Assembly: GCA_029945445.1 (NCBI GenBank)
Contig: JAQSCO010000014.1
Coordinates: 225,755 to 281,603, forward strand
Direction of reading: 5' to 3'
Origin: Lacunisphaera sp.
GTDB taxonomy: Bacteria; Verrucomicrobiota; Verrucomicrobiia; Opitutales; Opitutaceae
DNA length: 55,849 nt
The notes beneath the pieces are model-generated. The model had not been told where the DNA came from, did no database searches, and worked only from the letters and a program-made list of their open reading frames with translations. The translations under genes and the position numbers were made by a program. Numbering within the stretch: the first letter of the stretch is position 1; every line of letters starts with the position of its first letter. This document shows positions 37,382 to 46,822 of this stretch, piece after piece.

Positions 37382-37753
37382 TCAACGACTGCCGTCGAGT
37401 CGGCGGCGAAGGCTGTTGAGCATGCGACGGATCTCATCGATCAGCGTAAAGCCCGGCGCGGCTTGCTCGGAACGAACGAGACCAAGTTCGACGCTCAGGC
37501 ATAATTGGGTGTCCAGCTCAGCGGCTGAACCTTCGGCGTGCGATATAAACTGGATAAACTCTCCGGTGGTGTGCCTGGCCTGTCCTTCGGCAATATTTGA
37601 GGGCACAGATACGGCAGCTCGCCGCATTTGGGAGATGAGTCCGAATTTTTCCTCGGAAGGAAACGAAGTCGTGAGAGAGTAGAGCATCTTGGCCAGTTCG
37701 ATGCCCTTCTGCCACACGACGAGGTCGCGATAGCTTTGTGGTTTGGTGTTCAT
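37382..37753 (-). CDS. Four-helix bundle protein (23S rRNA intervening-sequence / S23 family)
   Basis: 123 aa from ATG 37753 (MNTKPQSYRDLVVWQKG). The blocks 'YRDLVVWQKGIELAKMLYSL', 'GLISQMRRAAVSVPSNIAEG' and 'EFIQFISHAEGSAAELDTQL' are the S23/IVS-protein signature; these small proteins form pentameric helical bundles. They were first seen in 23S rRNA intervening sequences but are common as free-standing genes of unknown role. Here it sits inside the pyrimidine operon between mmsA and hydA, with heptad repeats on both sides, and looks like an accessory insertion rather than a pathway gene. Confidence 0.85.
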   Translation of the reverse strand: MNTKPQSYRDLVVWQKGIELAKMLYSLTTSFPSEEKFGLISQMRRAAVSVPSNIAEGQARHTTGEFIQFISHAEGSAAELDTQLCLSVELGLVRSEQAAPGFTLIDEIRRMLNSLRRRLDGSR

Positions 37754-37776
37754 GGTGGTCTGGCCCGAAAGTCTTA

Positions 37777-37802
37777 TCACTGGTCACTCATCACTCGTCA
37801 CT
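37777..37802. repeat. Heptad repeat array between mmsA and the four-helix protein gene
   Basis: TCACT recurs at 37777, 37784, 37791 and 37798, an exact 7-bp period (four units, TCACTNN). It occupies the leader of the four-helix gene and the stretch just past the mmsA stop. Confidence 0.8.
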
Positions 37803-37809
37803 GGCTGGA

Positions 37810-39306
<1,497 letters not shown>

Positions 39307-39331
39307 GTGACGAGTGATGAGCTGGGGACTA

Positions 39332-39628
39332 TCAAGCCAACTGTGCCGGGGCGTTTTGGGAGAAATGAAGAATCCGGCGAATGGAGATGAAATGCGCGGT
39401 TTCGTCCCAGATGAAATAAACCGCGTAGGGGAATCGCGGTGTCATCGCGAGGCGGTGCGGTCCATGGCGCTGGCGGAAGAGCTGGGGTGAGTGCCGGACA
39501 AGGGCGATGGTGGCATCCGTGCAGCGGACAAAATCGGTCCCGAGGCCCGGGTTGTGCTGTTGATACCAGTCGTAGGCGGCGGCAAGGTCAGCCTCGGCTC
39601 GCGATGAGATATGCAGCTCATGGCGCAT
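39332..39628 (-). CDS. ParE/RelE-family toxin
   Basis: 98 aa with the compact RelE/ParE fold: 'ISSRAEADLAAAYDWYQQHN' (helical hairpin), 'FRQRHGPHRLAMTPRFPYAV' (strands with basic residues) and 'YFIWDETAHFISIRRILHFS' (C-terminal strand with the conserved Arg/His). ParE types poison gyrase, RelE types cut mRNA; the sequence is closer to ParE. The antitoxin gene lies 15 bp upstream on the same strand, the normal order. The pair interrupts the region between mmsA and the cupin/preA genes. Confidence 0.82.
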   Translation of the reverse strand: MRHELHISSRAEADLAAAYDWYQQHNPGLGTDFVRCTDATIALVRHSPQLFRQRHGPHRLAMTPRFPYAVYFIWDETAHFISIRRILHFSQNAPAQLA

Positions 39629-39643
39629 CAGGGACGAGGCCGC

Positions 39644-39865
39644 TTACTTGCGGTTGAGTATCCGGGTTTTTACTTCGGGCCAGGGCGAACCCTCGCGCGG
39701 GTTGGCCTGATATTCGGCCAGGCTCCGGTCGAGTTCCCGGACATGCCACTCGGGCAGCGGTAGCGAGTCGGACTTGGCGGTGATCTCCGCCCAGAGCTCC
39801 TCAACCAGTTCCAGTTTCGAGGCCAGGGGCGCGTCGCGCAGTTGAGGAATGTCGGCGATTTTCAT
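39644..39865 (-). CDS. Addiction-module antitoxin (unstable antitoxin, TIGR02574-like)
   Basis: 73 aa. The 'LASKLELVEELWAEITAKSD' helix and following 'LPLPEWHVRELDRSLAEYQA', 'NPREGSPWPEVKTRIL' match the addiction-module component family paired with ParE/RelE toxins. It should bind and neutralise the downstream toxin and repress the pair's own promoter. First gene of the module; its promoter must lie in 39866-39908. Confidence 0.83.
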   Translation of the reverse strand: MKIADIPQLRDAPLASKLELVEELWAEITAKSDSLPLPEWHVRELDRSLAEYQANPREGSPWPEVKTRILNRK

Positions 39866-39908
39866 AGGGAAAGGTTATGAGGAAAGGGTGGGACGTCCAG
39901 TCGTTCCT

Positions 39909-40030
39909 CGCCAGCCGGGCACTCGGCAATGACGTCGCCGGTGGACGGATTAAAGACGGGTGTGCCGGCGATTTTTTGGCTGCGACCATTCGCCGCCGAT
40001 GAAATTGGGACAAGGGGTGAGGTTGGGCAT
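39909..40030 (-). pseudogene. Diverged copy of the mmsA 5' end (fragment)
   Basis: From ATG 40030 the fragment encodes MPNLTPCPNFIGGEWSQPK, matching mmsA 'LTPCPLFINGEWLQPK'. It then needs removal of one A from the run of six (39972-39977) to continue as IAGTPVFNPSTGDVIAECPAG, matching mmsA. Homology to the intact gene runs from about 39178-39290 to 39909-40021 and stops there. The toxin-antitoxin pair lies between the two copies. The fragment is frameshifted and truncated, hence not functional as MMSDH. Confidence 0.8.
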
Positions 40031-40042
40031 GAATAAATATGG

Positions 40043-40435
40043 CTAGAGGTGCAGGCCGGTGGAGGGTTTCCAGTCCTTGTCCTTCACCTCGACGAGGTAG
40101 ACTTCGACCGGTTCCGGGGAGATTGCCTCGATCCGGTGTGTGACCGCCGGCTCCCAGCCGACGTCGCCCGCCTTCGCTTCCTCGATCGACTCCTTGCCGT
40201 CGGGGGTCGTGACGCGCAGCTTTCCGGCCGTTTTCATGATGAACAGGTGTGGCGGATGTGAATGCAGGCCGAACCCGCAGACGTTCTTGCCGGTGCCGGT
40301 GACGTAGAGGATCGTGCGGACCTTGTCATTCTCGAACAGGACGGTGGAAGAATCCTTCGCTGGGGATTCAGCGGCACTGACGCGCGCCGCGGCAATGGCC
40401 AGCAGGCCGGCCAGACAAAAGAGTTTGGTTTTCAT
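40043..40435 (-). CDS. Exported cupin-domain protein coupled to preA
   Basis: 130 aa. N-terminal signal peptide ('LFCLAGLLAIAAARVSA', about 1-22), then one cupin domain: 'GFGLHSHPPHLFIMKTAGKL' (His68, His70, His73 as likely metal ligands) and 'GDVGWEPAVTHRIEAISPEP'. ATG 40435 overlaps the preA stop as ATGA, so translation is coupled to preA. An exported cupin is unexpected in a cytoplasmic degradation pathway; its ligand is unknown. Confidence 0.75.
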   Translation of the reverse strand: MKTKLFCLAGLLAIAAARVSAAESPAKDSSTVLFENDKVRTILYVTGTGKNVCGFGLHSHPPHLFIMKTAGKLRVTTPDGKESIEEAKAGDVGWEPAVTHRIEAISPEPVEVYLVEVKDKDWKPSTGLHL

Positions 40436-41748
40436 GGATGCGGAGGGATGGCTTTCATCTCGCCCTTGGCGAGACGGTCCTGGTAGTTGCTCCAGGTCAT
40501 CGGCGCCTGGCCGTTTTCGATCACGGTCATCGTGATGCAGTCGTCGACGGGGCAGACAAGGCTGCAGAGGTTGCAGCCGACGCAGTCTGCCTCGCGGACC
40601 TTCGGGACGGGTTTGTGCGGGACGCGGCCCGGGCCGAGGCCGACCTTGAGTTCGTCGGGCGATTTCAGGTCGATGCACTGGTGGGCGCCGTCCTCGCAGG
40701 CGATGTAGCAGAGGTTGCAGCCGATGCACTTGTCGTAGTCGATGCGGGCGACGCGTTGCCAGTGGAGGTCGAGGTTCTCCCACTTCTGCAGCGTCTGCAC
40801 GGATTTGCCGCGGAGGTCGGCGAGCGTCTTCATGCCCTTGGAGTCGAGGTAGGCGCTGAGGCCCTCATTCAAATCCTCCACGATGCGGAAGCCATAATGC
40901 ATGATCGCGGTGCAGACCTGCAGGGAGGTCGAGCCGAGCGCGATGAACTCGGCGGCGTCGCGCCAGCTGGTGATGCCGCCGATGCCGGAGATGGGGAGGC
41001 CGACGTCGGGATCGGCGGCGCAGGCCTGCACCATGTTCAACGCGATGGGTTTCACGGCCGGACCGCAGTAGCCGCCGTGCGAACTGAAGCCGCGGACGGT
41101 GGGCTCGGGCACGAACGTGTCGAGGTTCACGTTGGTGATCGAGTTGATGGTGTTGATCAGCGAGATGGCGTTCGCCCCGGCGCGCTTGGCGGCGCGGGCG
41201 GCCATGGTGACGTCGGTGATGTTCGGCGTGAGCTTCACGATCACGGGAATGGTGGCCTTCTCCATGACCCAGCCGGTGATTTTCTCGGCGACGGCGGGCT
41301 GCTGGCCGACGGCGGAGCCCATGCCGCGCTCGCACATGCCATGCGGGCAGCCGTAGTTGAGCTCGATGCCGTCGGCGCCGGCGTCGGCCGCGCGCTGGAC
41401 GAATTCGTGCCACTGCTCGCGCGTCTCGACCATGAGGGAGGCGATGACGGCGTGGTGCGGCCAGCGCTGCTTGACCTCGGCGATCTCGCGGAAGTTAACC
41501 TCGGGGGCGCGGTCAGAGATGAGCTCGATGTTGTTGAGGCCGATCATGCGCTGCGGGCCGTAGTTGAGGGCGGAGTAGCGCGAGGCGACGTTGATGATGG
41601 GCGTGCCGATGGTTTTCCACACGACGCCGCCCCAGCCGGCCTCGAAGGCGCGGTGGGCCTGGTAGCCGGTGTTGGCGGGCGGGCCGGAGGCGACCCAGAA
41701 GGGATTGGGGGACTTGATGCCGGCGAGATTGCAGCTCAGATCAGCCAT
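40432..41748 (-). CDS. preA: NAD-dependent dihydropyrimidine dehydrogenase, catalytic subunit
   Basis: 438 aa. An FMN-binding dihydroorotate-dehydrogenase-like barrel ('NPFWVASGPPANTGYQAHRA', 'GIELNYGCPHGMCERGMGSA', 'VIVKLTPNITDV', 'ISGIGGITSWRDA', 'LQVCTAIMHYGFRIVEDL') is followed by two 4Fe-4S ferredoxin motifs: 'CIGCNLCYIAC' (about 351) and 'CVGCNLCSLVCP' (about 396). With PreT it reduces uracil or thymine to the dihydro form with NADH, the first step of the pathway; the reaction is reversible in vitro. Lies 45 bp after preT; the spacer is filled by a CCT-type heptad array. Confidence 0.96.
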   Translation of the reverse strand: MADLSCNLAGIKSPNPFWVASGPPANTGYQAHRAFEAGWGGVVWKTIGTPIINVASRYSALNYGPQRMIGLNNIELISDRAPEVNFREIAEVKQRWPHHAVIASLMVETREQWHEFVQRAADAGADGIELNYGCPHGMCERGMGSAVGQQPAVAEKITGWVMEKATIPVIVKLTPNITDVTMAARAAKRAGANAISLINTINSITNVNLDTFVPEPTVRGFSSHGGYCGPAVKPIALNMVQACAADPDVGLPISGIGGITSWRDAAEFIALGSTSLQVCTAIMHYGFRIVEDLNEGLSAYLDSKGMKTLADLRGKSVQTLQKWENLDLHWQRVARIDYDKCIGCNLCYIACEDGAHQCIDLKSPDELKVGLGPGRVPHKPVPKVREADCVGCNLCSLVCPVDDCITMTVIENGQAPMTWSNYQDRLAKGEMKAIPPHP

Positions 41749-41754
41749 AGAGGA

Positions 41755-41789
41755 AGGCAGGAGGTTGGAGGTGTGAGGCGAGAGGGAGG
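41755..41789. repeat. Heptad repeat array before the preA start (AGG every 7 bp, 5 units)
   Basis: AGG occurs at 41755, 41762, 41769, 41776 and 41783 on the plus strand (CCT every 7 bp on the coding strand). It fills the spacer between preT and preA and ends 7 bp from the preA start. The word differs from the GTGA arrays, but unit length and position are the same. Confidence 0.7.
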
Positions 41790-41793
41790 AAAG

Positions 41794-43242
41794 TTACTTC
41801 TTAAGCGCGGCCTCGAGTTCGTGGGCGCGGATCGGCTTGAGCAGGCCGGAGCCGGAGGAGCCCTGCTTCGCGCCGAGGCGCGAGGGCTGGACGGGCGGCA
41901 CGGCCTTCTGCTTCGTGAGGAAGGCGTGGATGCCGTGCGCGGCCTTCTTGCCTTCGCCGACGGCGTTGACGACCTCGCGGCCGCCGTTCCCGGCGTCGCC
42001 CCCCGCGAAGAGATGCGGGACGTTGGTCTGCCCCGTGAGCGGGTCGTGGGTGATGACGCCGCGGACGTCGACGCTGAGCGCGGGGAAGAGGTCATGGATG
42101 AGCTTGGCCTGCTTTTCCTGGCCGACGGCTTTGAGCACGAGGTCGCAGGGTTCGGTCCACTCGGAGCCCATGACGGGCTCGACCTTGCCATTCACGAGGT
42201 GGGTCAGGATCAGCCTGAGCCCGGAGACGTGGCCGTCGGTGGCGATGACCTCGAGGGGCGCGGCCTTGAAGATGAACTGGGCGCCGTCGTGCTTCGCGTG
42301 CTCGTATTCGAAGCCGTAGGCCGACATGTCGGCCTCGTCGCGGCGGTAGACGATGAAGGCCCGGTTGGCCCCGAGGCGCTTGGCCTGCGTGACGGCGTCG
42401 ATCGCGGTGTTGCCGCAGCCGATGACGGCGACCCGGCGGCCGGCGGGAATCTGGTGCAGCGGCCGCGTGTGGATCTGGCTGATGAAATCGAGCGCGTCGA
42501 CCACCTCGGGGAGGTCCTCGCCCGGGATGCGGAGCTTCGTCGCCGCGCCCAGGCCGACGCCGATGAAGATCGCGTCGTAATCCTGCTCCAGCTGCGCGAC
42601 CGCGACGTCCTTGCCGACCGCGACGCCGGTGCGCAGCTCGACGCCGAGAGACTTGACCAGCTCAACCTCAGCGAGACTGACCTGCGGCTTCATCTTGTAG
42701 TAGGCGATGCCGTAGGTGTTGAGGCCGCCAGCCTGCGTCTGTTTCTCGAAAATAGTGACGCTGTGCCCGAGCTGCGCCAGCTCGGCGGCGCAGCCGAGCC
42801 CGGCGGGGCCGGCGCCGATGACGGCGATCCTCTTGCCGGACTTTTTCGCCGGCGGCGGCGGCAGCACGCGGAGGCCGCGCTGCTCGACGAAGTCCGTGGC
42901 GTAGCGCTGGAGGCGGCCGATCATGATCGGCTGCTCGTCGCGGTCCTCGAGCACGCAGGCGCCTTCGCAGAGAACCGCCGTCGGGCAGACGCGGGCGCAG
43001 GAGGCGCCGAGGATGTTGGCGGTGAGGATGGTCTTGGCCGCGCTCGCCGGGTTGCCGAAGGCGATTTTCTTGATGAACGCCGGGATGTCGATGCCGGTGG
43101 GGCACGCCGTGATGCACGGGGCGTCGAAGCAGTAGAGGCAGCGGGTGGCCTCGACGAGGGCCTCCTGGGGGCGGAGCGGCGGCTTGAGCTCGGTGAAATT
43201 GGCGGCGAGGGCGTCGGCGGAGAGGAGCGGGGAGAGCGGCAT
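41794..43242 (-). CDS. preT: NAD-dependent dihydropyrimidine dehydrogenase, FAD/Fe-S subunit
   Basis: 482 aa, GltD-like. N-terminal cysteine-rich 4Fe-4S domain ('CLYCFDAPCITACPTGIDIP', 'SCARVCPTAVLCEGACVLED'), then a FAD site 'RIAVIGAGPAGLGCAAELAQ' (about 138) and NAD(P)H site 'RVAVIGCGNTAIDAVTQAKR' (about 275), ending 'VPHLFAGGDAGNGGREVVNA'. It passes electrons from NADH to PreA. First gene of the minus-strand operon; divergent from the amidohydrolase at 43430 with a 187-bp spacer. Confidence 0.95.
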   Translation of the reverse strand: MPLSPLLSADALAANFTELKPPLRPQEALVEATRCLYCFDAPCITACPTGIDIPAFIKKIAFGNPASAAKTILTANILGASCARVCPTAVLCEGACVLEDRDEQPIMIGRLQRYATDFVEQRGLRVLPPPPAKKSGKRIAVIGAGPAGLGCAAELAQLGHSVTIFEKQTQAGGLNTYGIAYYKMKPQVSLAEVELVKSLGVELRTGVAVGKDVAVAQLEQDYDAIFIGVGLGAATKLRIPGEDLPEVVDALDFISQIHTRPLHQIPAGRRVAVIGCGNTAIDAVTQAKRLGANRAFIVYRRDEADMSAYGFEYEHAKHDGAQFIFKAAPLEVIATDGHVSGLRLILTHLVNGKVEPVMGSEWTEPCDLVLKAVGQEKQAKLIHDLFPALSVDVRGVITHDPLTGQTNVPHLFAGGDAGNGGREVVNAVGEGKKAAHGIHAFLTKQKAVPPVQPSRLGAKQGSSGSGLLKPIRAHELEAALKK

Positions 43243-43429
43243 GGCAGAAGCGGGACCGCAGGGTCAACGCCATGCTCAGCACGTGGGAAGTCAGTCAACT
43301 TGGCCGGCTATTCCCAGGGCCGCAACGCGGGCGCCTGCAGGAACGAGGGGTTGGTTATTTGGTGGATTGAATACAGCGAAGAACACGGTAGTTTCCAAGC
43401 AGAAATCAGGCCGTCCACCCCCGTCTCCC

Positions 43430-44671
43430 ATGTCGCTGAACCCGTCTCGCACCGTCGCCGAACTGAAGGAACTCCGCGCGCTCACCGGCGACGCCAACGG
43501 CGCGCAACGCGTGGCTTTCACGCCGGCCTGGGTGAAGACCCGCACGTGGCTCCGCGAAAAACTCGGGACGATTCCGGGACTCGAGACGCACACCGACGCC
43601 GCGGGAAATTTCTGGGCGACGCTGCGCGGCGACTCGGACCGGGCGCTGCTCCTGGGCGGGCACATGGACTCGGTGCCGAACGGCGGCTGGCTCGACGGCT
43701 GCCTCAACGTCATGGCCGCGGTCGAGGTGCTGCGCCGCATCAACGAGCAATACCAAGGCAAGCCGCCCCTCACCGTGCGCGTGGTGGATTGGGCGGACGA
43801 GGAGGGCGCGCGGTTCGGCAAAAGCCTGTTCGGCTCATCGGCGTGCTCGGGCGCGCTTAACATGCACGAGGCGCGGGTGCTGAAGGATCGCGGCGGCGTC
43901 ACGCTGCCGGACGCGCTCAAAGCGGTCGGAGTGGACTTTGAAAAGGTGAAGGACAGCGGGGTGGAACTGAAGCACGCCGCGGCCTACCTCGAGCTGCACA
44001 TCGAGCAGGGGCCGGTGCTGCTGGACCTGGACCTGCCGCTTGGCGCGGTGCTCGGGACTTTTGGCGTGGAACGGCACGCGATCACCTTCCACGGCCAGGC
44101 GGCGCACTCGGGCAGCACGCCGATGAACCGGCGCAAGGACGCGTTCCTCGCGGCCGGCAAGATGAGCCAGGAAATCTACCGGATCGCCGACCAGCACGGC
44201 GGCGTGTGCACCATCGGCTCATGCACGACGAAGCCCGGCATCGTGACCAGCGTGGTCGAGGAATGCCGGATCACGCTCGACCAGCGGCACCTCGACGCCA
44301 AGGCGCTCGCGGGCATGCTCGCGGCGGCCAAGGCTGCGAGCGAACGCTTCGCCCAGGAAGGCAACGTGAAGGTTGCGTGGGAACGCCTCTGGCAGATCGA
44401 GCCGCGGCCGTTTCATCCGGAATTGATCGAGCTGTGCGACGCGGCGATCAAGGAGACGGTGCCGAAGTCGCACCGGCTGCCCTCCGGGCCGCTGCACGAC
44501 GCCGCCGAGACCAGCGGGGCGGGTGTGCCGACGGTGATGATGTTCGTACAGAGCCTGCACGGCATCAGCCACAACAAGATCGAGGACACGAAGGAGGAGC
44601 ACCTCGAGCTATGCGTGGCGGCGTTTGACCGGCTGGCGAGCAAGGCGATCGGCTGGATTCAGAAACTGTAG
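43430..44671 (+). CDS. M20-family amidohydrolase, N-carbamoyl-beta-alanine hydrolase candidate (PydC/HyuC type)
   Basis: 413 aa from ATG 43430. Metal ligands of the M20/M28 fold: His78 in 'LLLGGHMDSVPNGGWLDGCL', bridging Asp89, Glu124/125 in 'DWADEEGARFG', His in 'LELHIEQGPVL', and the terminal His in 'GPLHDAAETSGAG'. 'TFHGQAAHSGSTPMNRRKDA' is the dimerisation/substrate Arg block of beta-ureidopropionase, L-carbamoylase and allantoate amidohydrolase. In this cluster the third step (carbamoyl-beta-alanine to beta-alanine, CO2 and NH3) is the natural assignment. Transcribed away from preT. Its stop TAG is part of the GTAG head of a REP element. Confidence 0.9.
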   Translation: MSLNPSRTVAELKELRALTGDANGAQRVAFTPAWVKTRTWLREKLGTIPGLETHTDAAGNFWATLRGDSDRALLLGGHMDSVPNGGWLDGCLNVMAAVEVLRRINEQYQGKPPLTVRVVDWADEEGARFGKSLFGSSACSGALNMHEARVLKDRGGVTLPDALKAVGVDFEKVKDSGVELKHAAAYLELHIEQGPVLLDLDLPLGAVLGTFGVERHAITFHGQAAHSGSTPMNRRKDAFLAAGKMSQEIYRIADQHGGVCTIGSCTTKPGIVTSVVEECRITLDQRHLDAKALAGMLAAAKAASERFAQEGNVKVAWERLWQIEPRPFHPELIELCDAAIKETVPKSHRLPSGPLHDAAETSGAGVPTVMMFVQSLHGISHNKIEDTKEEHLELCVAAFDRLASKAIGWIQKL

Positions 44672-44691
44672 GAGGGGCTTTACGCCCCGAT
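44668..44691. repeat. REP, family B, left of RAYT-2
   Basis: GTAG head, then GAGGGGC-TTTAC-GCCCCGAT hairpin. The exact reverse complement stands at 45220-45243 and again at 47361-47384. The head overlaps the stop codon of the amidohydrolase. Confidence 0.88.
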
Positions 44692-44701
44692 TTGATTTTC
44701 C

Positions 44702-45217
44702 ATGGCATTGACTCCCCGGCGCGGACACGAGGCACTGCGCAGAGGCCGGTGGTCGATGCCCGGTGCGGAGTATTTCATCACGCTTTGCACTCAGAATAGA
44801 AAGCCGGGTCTGTCAGGGGGATCGGTCCTCGAAGCAATACTCGCTGAGGCGAGTCGCCTGAACGACGAAGGTGTCTGGCATCTGCGCACGCTGGTCGTGA
44901 TGCCAGATCATGTGCATCTGCTGGCGGTAGTGAGTGATTCGATGGATCTCACCGCGGCCGTAAGACTGTTCAAGGGGCGCCTAGCACCAAAGCTGCGCAA
45001 ATCAGACCTGCACTGGCAGCAGGCGTATTTCGACCATCGGGTGCGGTCACAGGAAGACTGCTTGCCGGTATTTCTCTATATTTATCTCAATCCATATCGG
45101 GCTGACCTGCTGAGGCAGGATGAGAGATGGCCGGGCTATTATTGTGCAGAAGAAGATTGGGTGTGGTTCGGAGCACTGACGCATGAGAGTTTGCCAATGC
45201 CGGAGTGGTTGGCGTGA
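44702..45217 (+). CDS. REP-associated tyrosine transposase (RAYT-2)
   Basis: 171-aa Y1/HUH transposase: HUH motif 'VVMPDHVHLLAVV' (about 66-78) and Tyr candidate in 'VFLYIYLNPYRADLL'. Complete, flanked by two identical inverted REPs (24 bp, 44668-44691 and 45220-45243), 10 bp and 2 bp from its ends. It is closely related to the RAYT at 46823-47339 ('VRLFKGRLAP', 'HEALRRGRWS' and 'CLPVFLYIYLNPYRA' are shared). A RAYT of this kind mobilises or spreads REPs by single-strand cleavage. Confidence 0.88.
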   Translation: MALTPRRGHEALRRGRWSMPGAEYFITLCTQNRKPGLSGGSVLEAILAEASRLNDEGVWHLRTLVVMPDHVHLLAVVSDSMDLTAAVRLFKGRLAPKLRKSDLHWQQAYFDHRVRSQEDCLPVFLYIYLNPYRADLLRQDERWPGYYCAEEDWVWFGALTHESLPMPEWLA

Positions 45218-45219
45218 AA

Positions 45220-45243
45220 ATCGGGGCGTAAAGCCCCTCCTAC
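45220..45243. repeat. REP, family B, right of RAYT-2
   Basis: Exact reverse complement of 44668-44691, ending in CTAC (the GTAG head on the minus strand). Begins 2 bp after the RAYT-2 stop. Confidence 0.88.
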
Positions 45244-45264
45244 AGTTAATACCTTCGTAAAATG

Positions 45265-45294
45265 AATCTGGCGCCGGACCAACGGCGCCAGATT
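45265..45294 (-). terminator. Terminator-like hairpin after hemN
   Basis: AATCTGGCGCCG (45265-45276) and CGGCGCCAGATT (45283-45294) form a perfect 12-bp stem, loop GACCAA. On the minus strand it follows the hemN stop by 25 nt and is trailed by TTCATTTT. Confidence 0.75.
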
Positions 45295-45319
45295 ACCAAC
45301 CAGATGACTGACACCAAAG

Positions 45320-46720
45320 TCAGACCGTCTGGGAGAATCCGCCCGGGCGCTTGGTCAGGTGCGCGTCGAAGCGCATGGCGATGATGCGCAGGAAGAGTCG
45401 GCCGAGATCGGTAATCTCGATGCGATTGGCGTGCCGCACCAGCAGCCCGTCGGTCGCCAGGTCGGCGAGTGAGGCCAGCTCGGGGGCGTAGGCAGTGGAA
45501 AAATCAAGGCCGAGGCGGCGGGTGAGGCTGGCGAAATCCAGACCCCGGCCGCACATGATGTCAGAGATGACCGCGCGGCGCTGCCGGTCGTCGAGGCTGA
45601 GGAGGTAGCCGCGCTCGATGGGCAAGCCGCCCGCCTCGACGGCGGCGGTATAGTCGGGGAGTTCCTTGTAATTCTGGCGGAACGCACCGTCGGTTTCCGA
45701 AATTGAGGACATGCCGAAACCGTAGAGCGAGGCACCGGCGCGGGTGGTGTAGCCCTGGAAATTGCGGTGGAGCGTGCCGTCGGCGAAGGCGATGGCGAGC
45801 TCGTCATCGGGCCGGGCGAAGTGGTCCATGCCGATCTGCACATAACCGGCGGCGGTAAGCTTGGCGACGGCGGTCATGAGCATCGTGAGCTTGGCCTCGG
45901 TGCTCGGCAGCTGCGAGCGGTCGTCGAAGATTTTCTGCGCCGGCTTGAGCCAGGGGACATGCGCGTAGCTGAAGACGGCCAGGCGGTCGGGGTTGAGCGC
46001 GACGACGTCATCGATCGTCTTCGTGAAGGACTCCGGGGTCTGCAGCGGCAAGCCGTAGATCAGGTCGAGGCTCACGGATTGGAAACCGGACTCGCGCAGC
46101 CACTTGATGGCCTCCGCGGTCTGCTCGAGCGGCTGCCAGCGGTGGACGGCCAGCTGGACCTCGGGGTTGGTATCCTGCACGCCGAGCGACGCCCGGTTGC
46201 ACCCGAGGCGACGGAAGGCCTCGACGTGCTCCTTGGTCAGGCGGCGCGGATCAATCTCCACCGAGTTTTCCGAATCGGGGGCAAATTTGAAATGCCGGTG
46301 GATGACCGTTGCGAGTCGGTCGATCTCCTCGGGGGGCAGGAAGGTCGGGGTGCCGCCGCCGAAGTGCAGCTGGGTGACGGGCCGGGCGGGGTTGAGCACC
46401 GGCGCGGTGAGGGCAAGTTCCTTTTCCAGCAGGCCGATGTATTCCCCGGCGGAGGTGCGGCGCTTGGTGATGACGGTCGTGCAACCGCAATACCAGCACA
46501 GCGACTCGCAGAACGGCACGTGGAAATAGAGGGAAAGCGGAGAAGCGGCGTCCAGGTTGTCCCGCCCAACCTCGGCGCGTAGCGCTTCGCGGTCAATGGA
46601 CTCGGAAAATTGCGGTGCCGTCGGGTAGGACGTGTAGCGCGGCCCGGGGATGTTATATTTGCGAACCAGCTCGAGGGCGGGTTCGATGTTAGGACGGACG
46701 GTGTAGCGTGGAGACACCAT
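45320..46720 (-). CDS. hemN: Oxygen-independent coproporphyrinogen III dehydrogenase
   Basis: 466-aa radical-SAM enzyme. The cluster motif CxxxCxxC is 'HVPFCESLCWYCGCTTVI', with a fourth Cys after it as in HemN. 'YNIPGPRYTSYPTAPQFSES', 'LHFGGGTPTFLPPEEIDRL', 'SLDLIYGLPLQTPESF', 'IGMDHFARPDDELAIA', 'NFQGYTTRAG' and 'YGFGMSSIS' are HemN-specific, against the heme chaperone HemW. It decarboxylates coproporphyrinogen III to protoporphyrinogen IX without O2. No FNR-type TTGAT-N4-ATCAA box is seen upstream. The gene is enclosed by RAYT-2 and RAYT-3, both facing outward in REP brackets. Confidence 0.96.
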   Translation of the reverse strand: MVSPRYTVRPNIEPALELVRKYNIPGPRYTSYPTAPQFSESIDREALRAEVGRDNLDAASPLSLYFHVPFCESLCWYCGCTTVITKRRTSAGEYIGLLEKELALTAPVLNPARPVTQLHFGGGTPTFLPPEEIDRLATVIHRHFKFAPDSENSVEIDPRRLTKEHVEAFRRLGCNRASLGVQDTNPEVQLAVHRWQPLEQTAEAIKWLRESGFQSVSLDLIYGLPLQTPESFTKTIDDVVALNPDRLAVFSYAHVPWLKPAQKIFDDRSQLPSTEAKLTMLMTAVAKLTAAGYVQIGMDHFARPDDELAIAFADGTLHRNFQGYTTRAGASLYGFGMSSISETDGAFRQNYKELPDYTAAVEAGGLPIERGYLLSLDDRQRRAVISDIMCGRGLDFASLTRRLGLDFSTAYAPELASLADLATDGLLVRHANRIEITDLGRLFLRIIAMRFDAHLTKRPGGFSQTV

Positions 46721-46796
46721 AAGACTGACAGAATAACCGGCCGGGTTCGTGCCGGCTATGCATATCTTGCGGTGTTGGAGGCAATGGTTGGGCGCT

Positions 46797-46820
46797 GGAG
46801 GAGGGGCTTTATGCCCCGAT
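46797..46820. repeat. REP, family B variant, left of RAYT-3
   Basis: GGAG head instead of GTAG, then GAGGGGC-TTTAT-GCCCCGAT; two substitutions relative to the perfect copies, one of them in the head tetranucleotide. Confidence 0.82.
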
Positions 46821-46822
46821 CA

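Noticed and set aside
40438..43860. 1140-codon plus-strand ORF opposite preA/preT
   Set aside because: Shadow of two certain Fe-S flavoenzyme genes; it also runs through the divergent promoter region.
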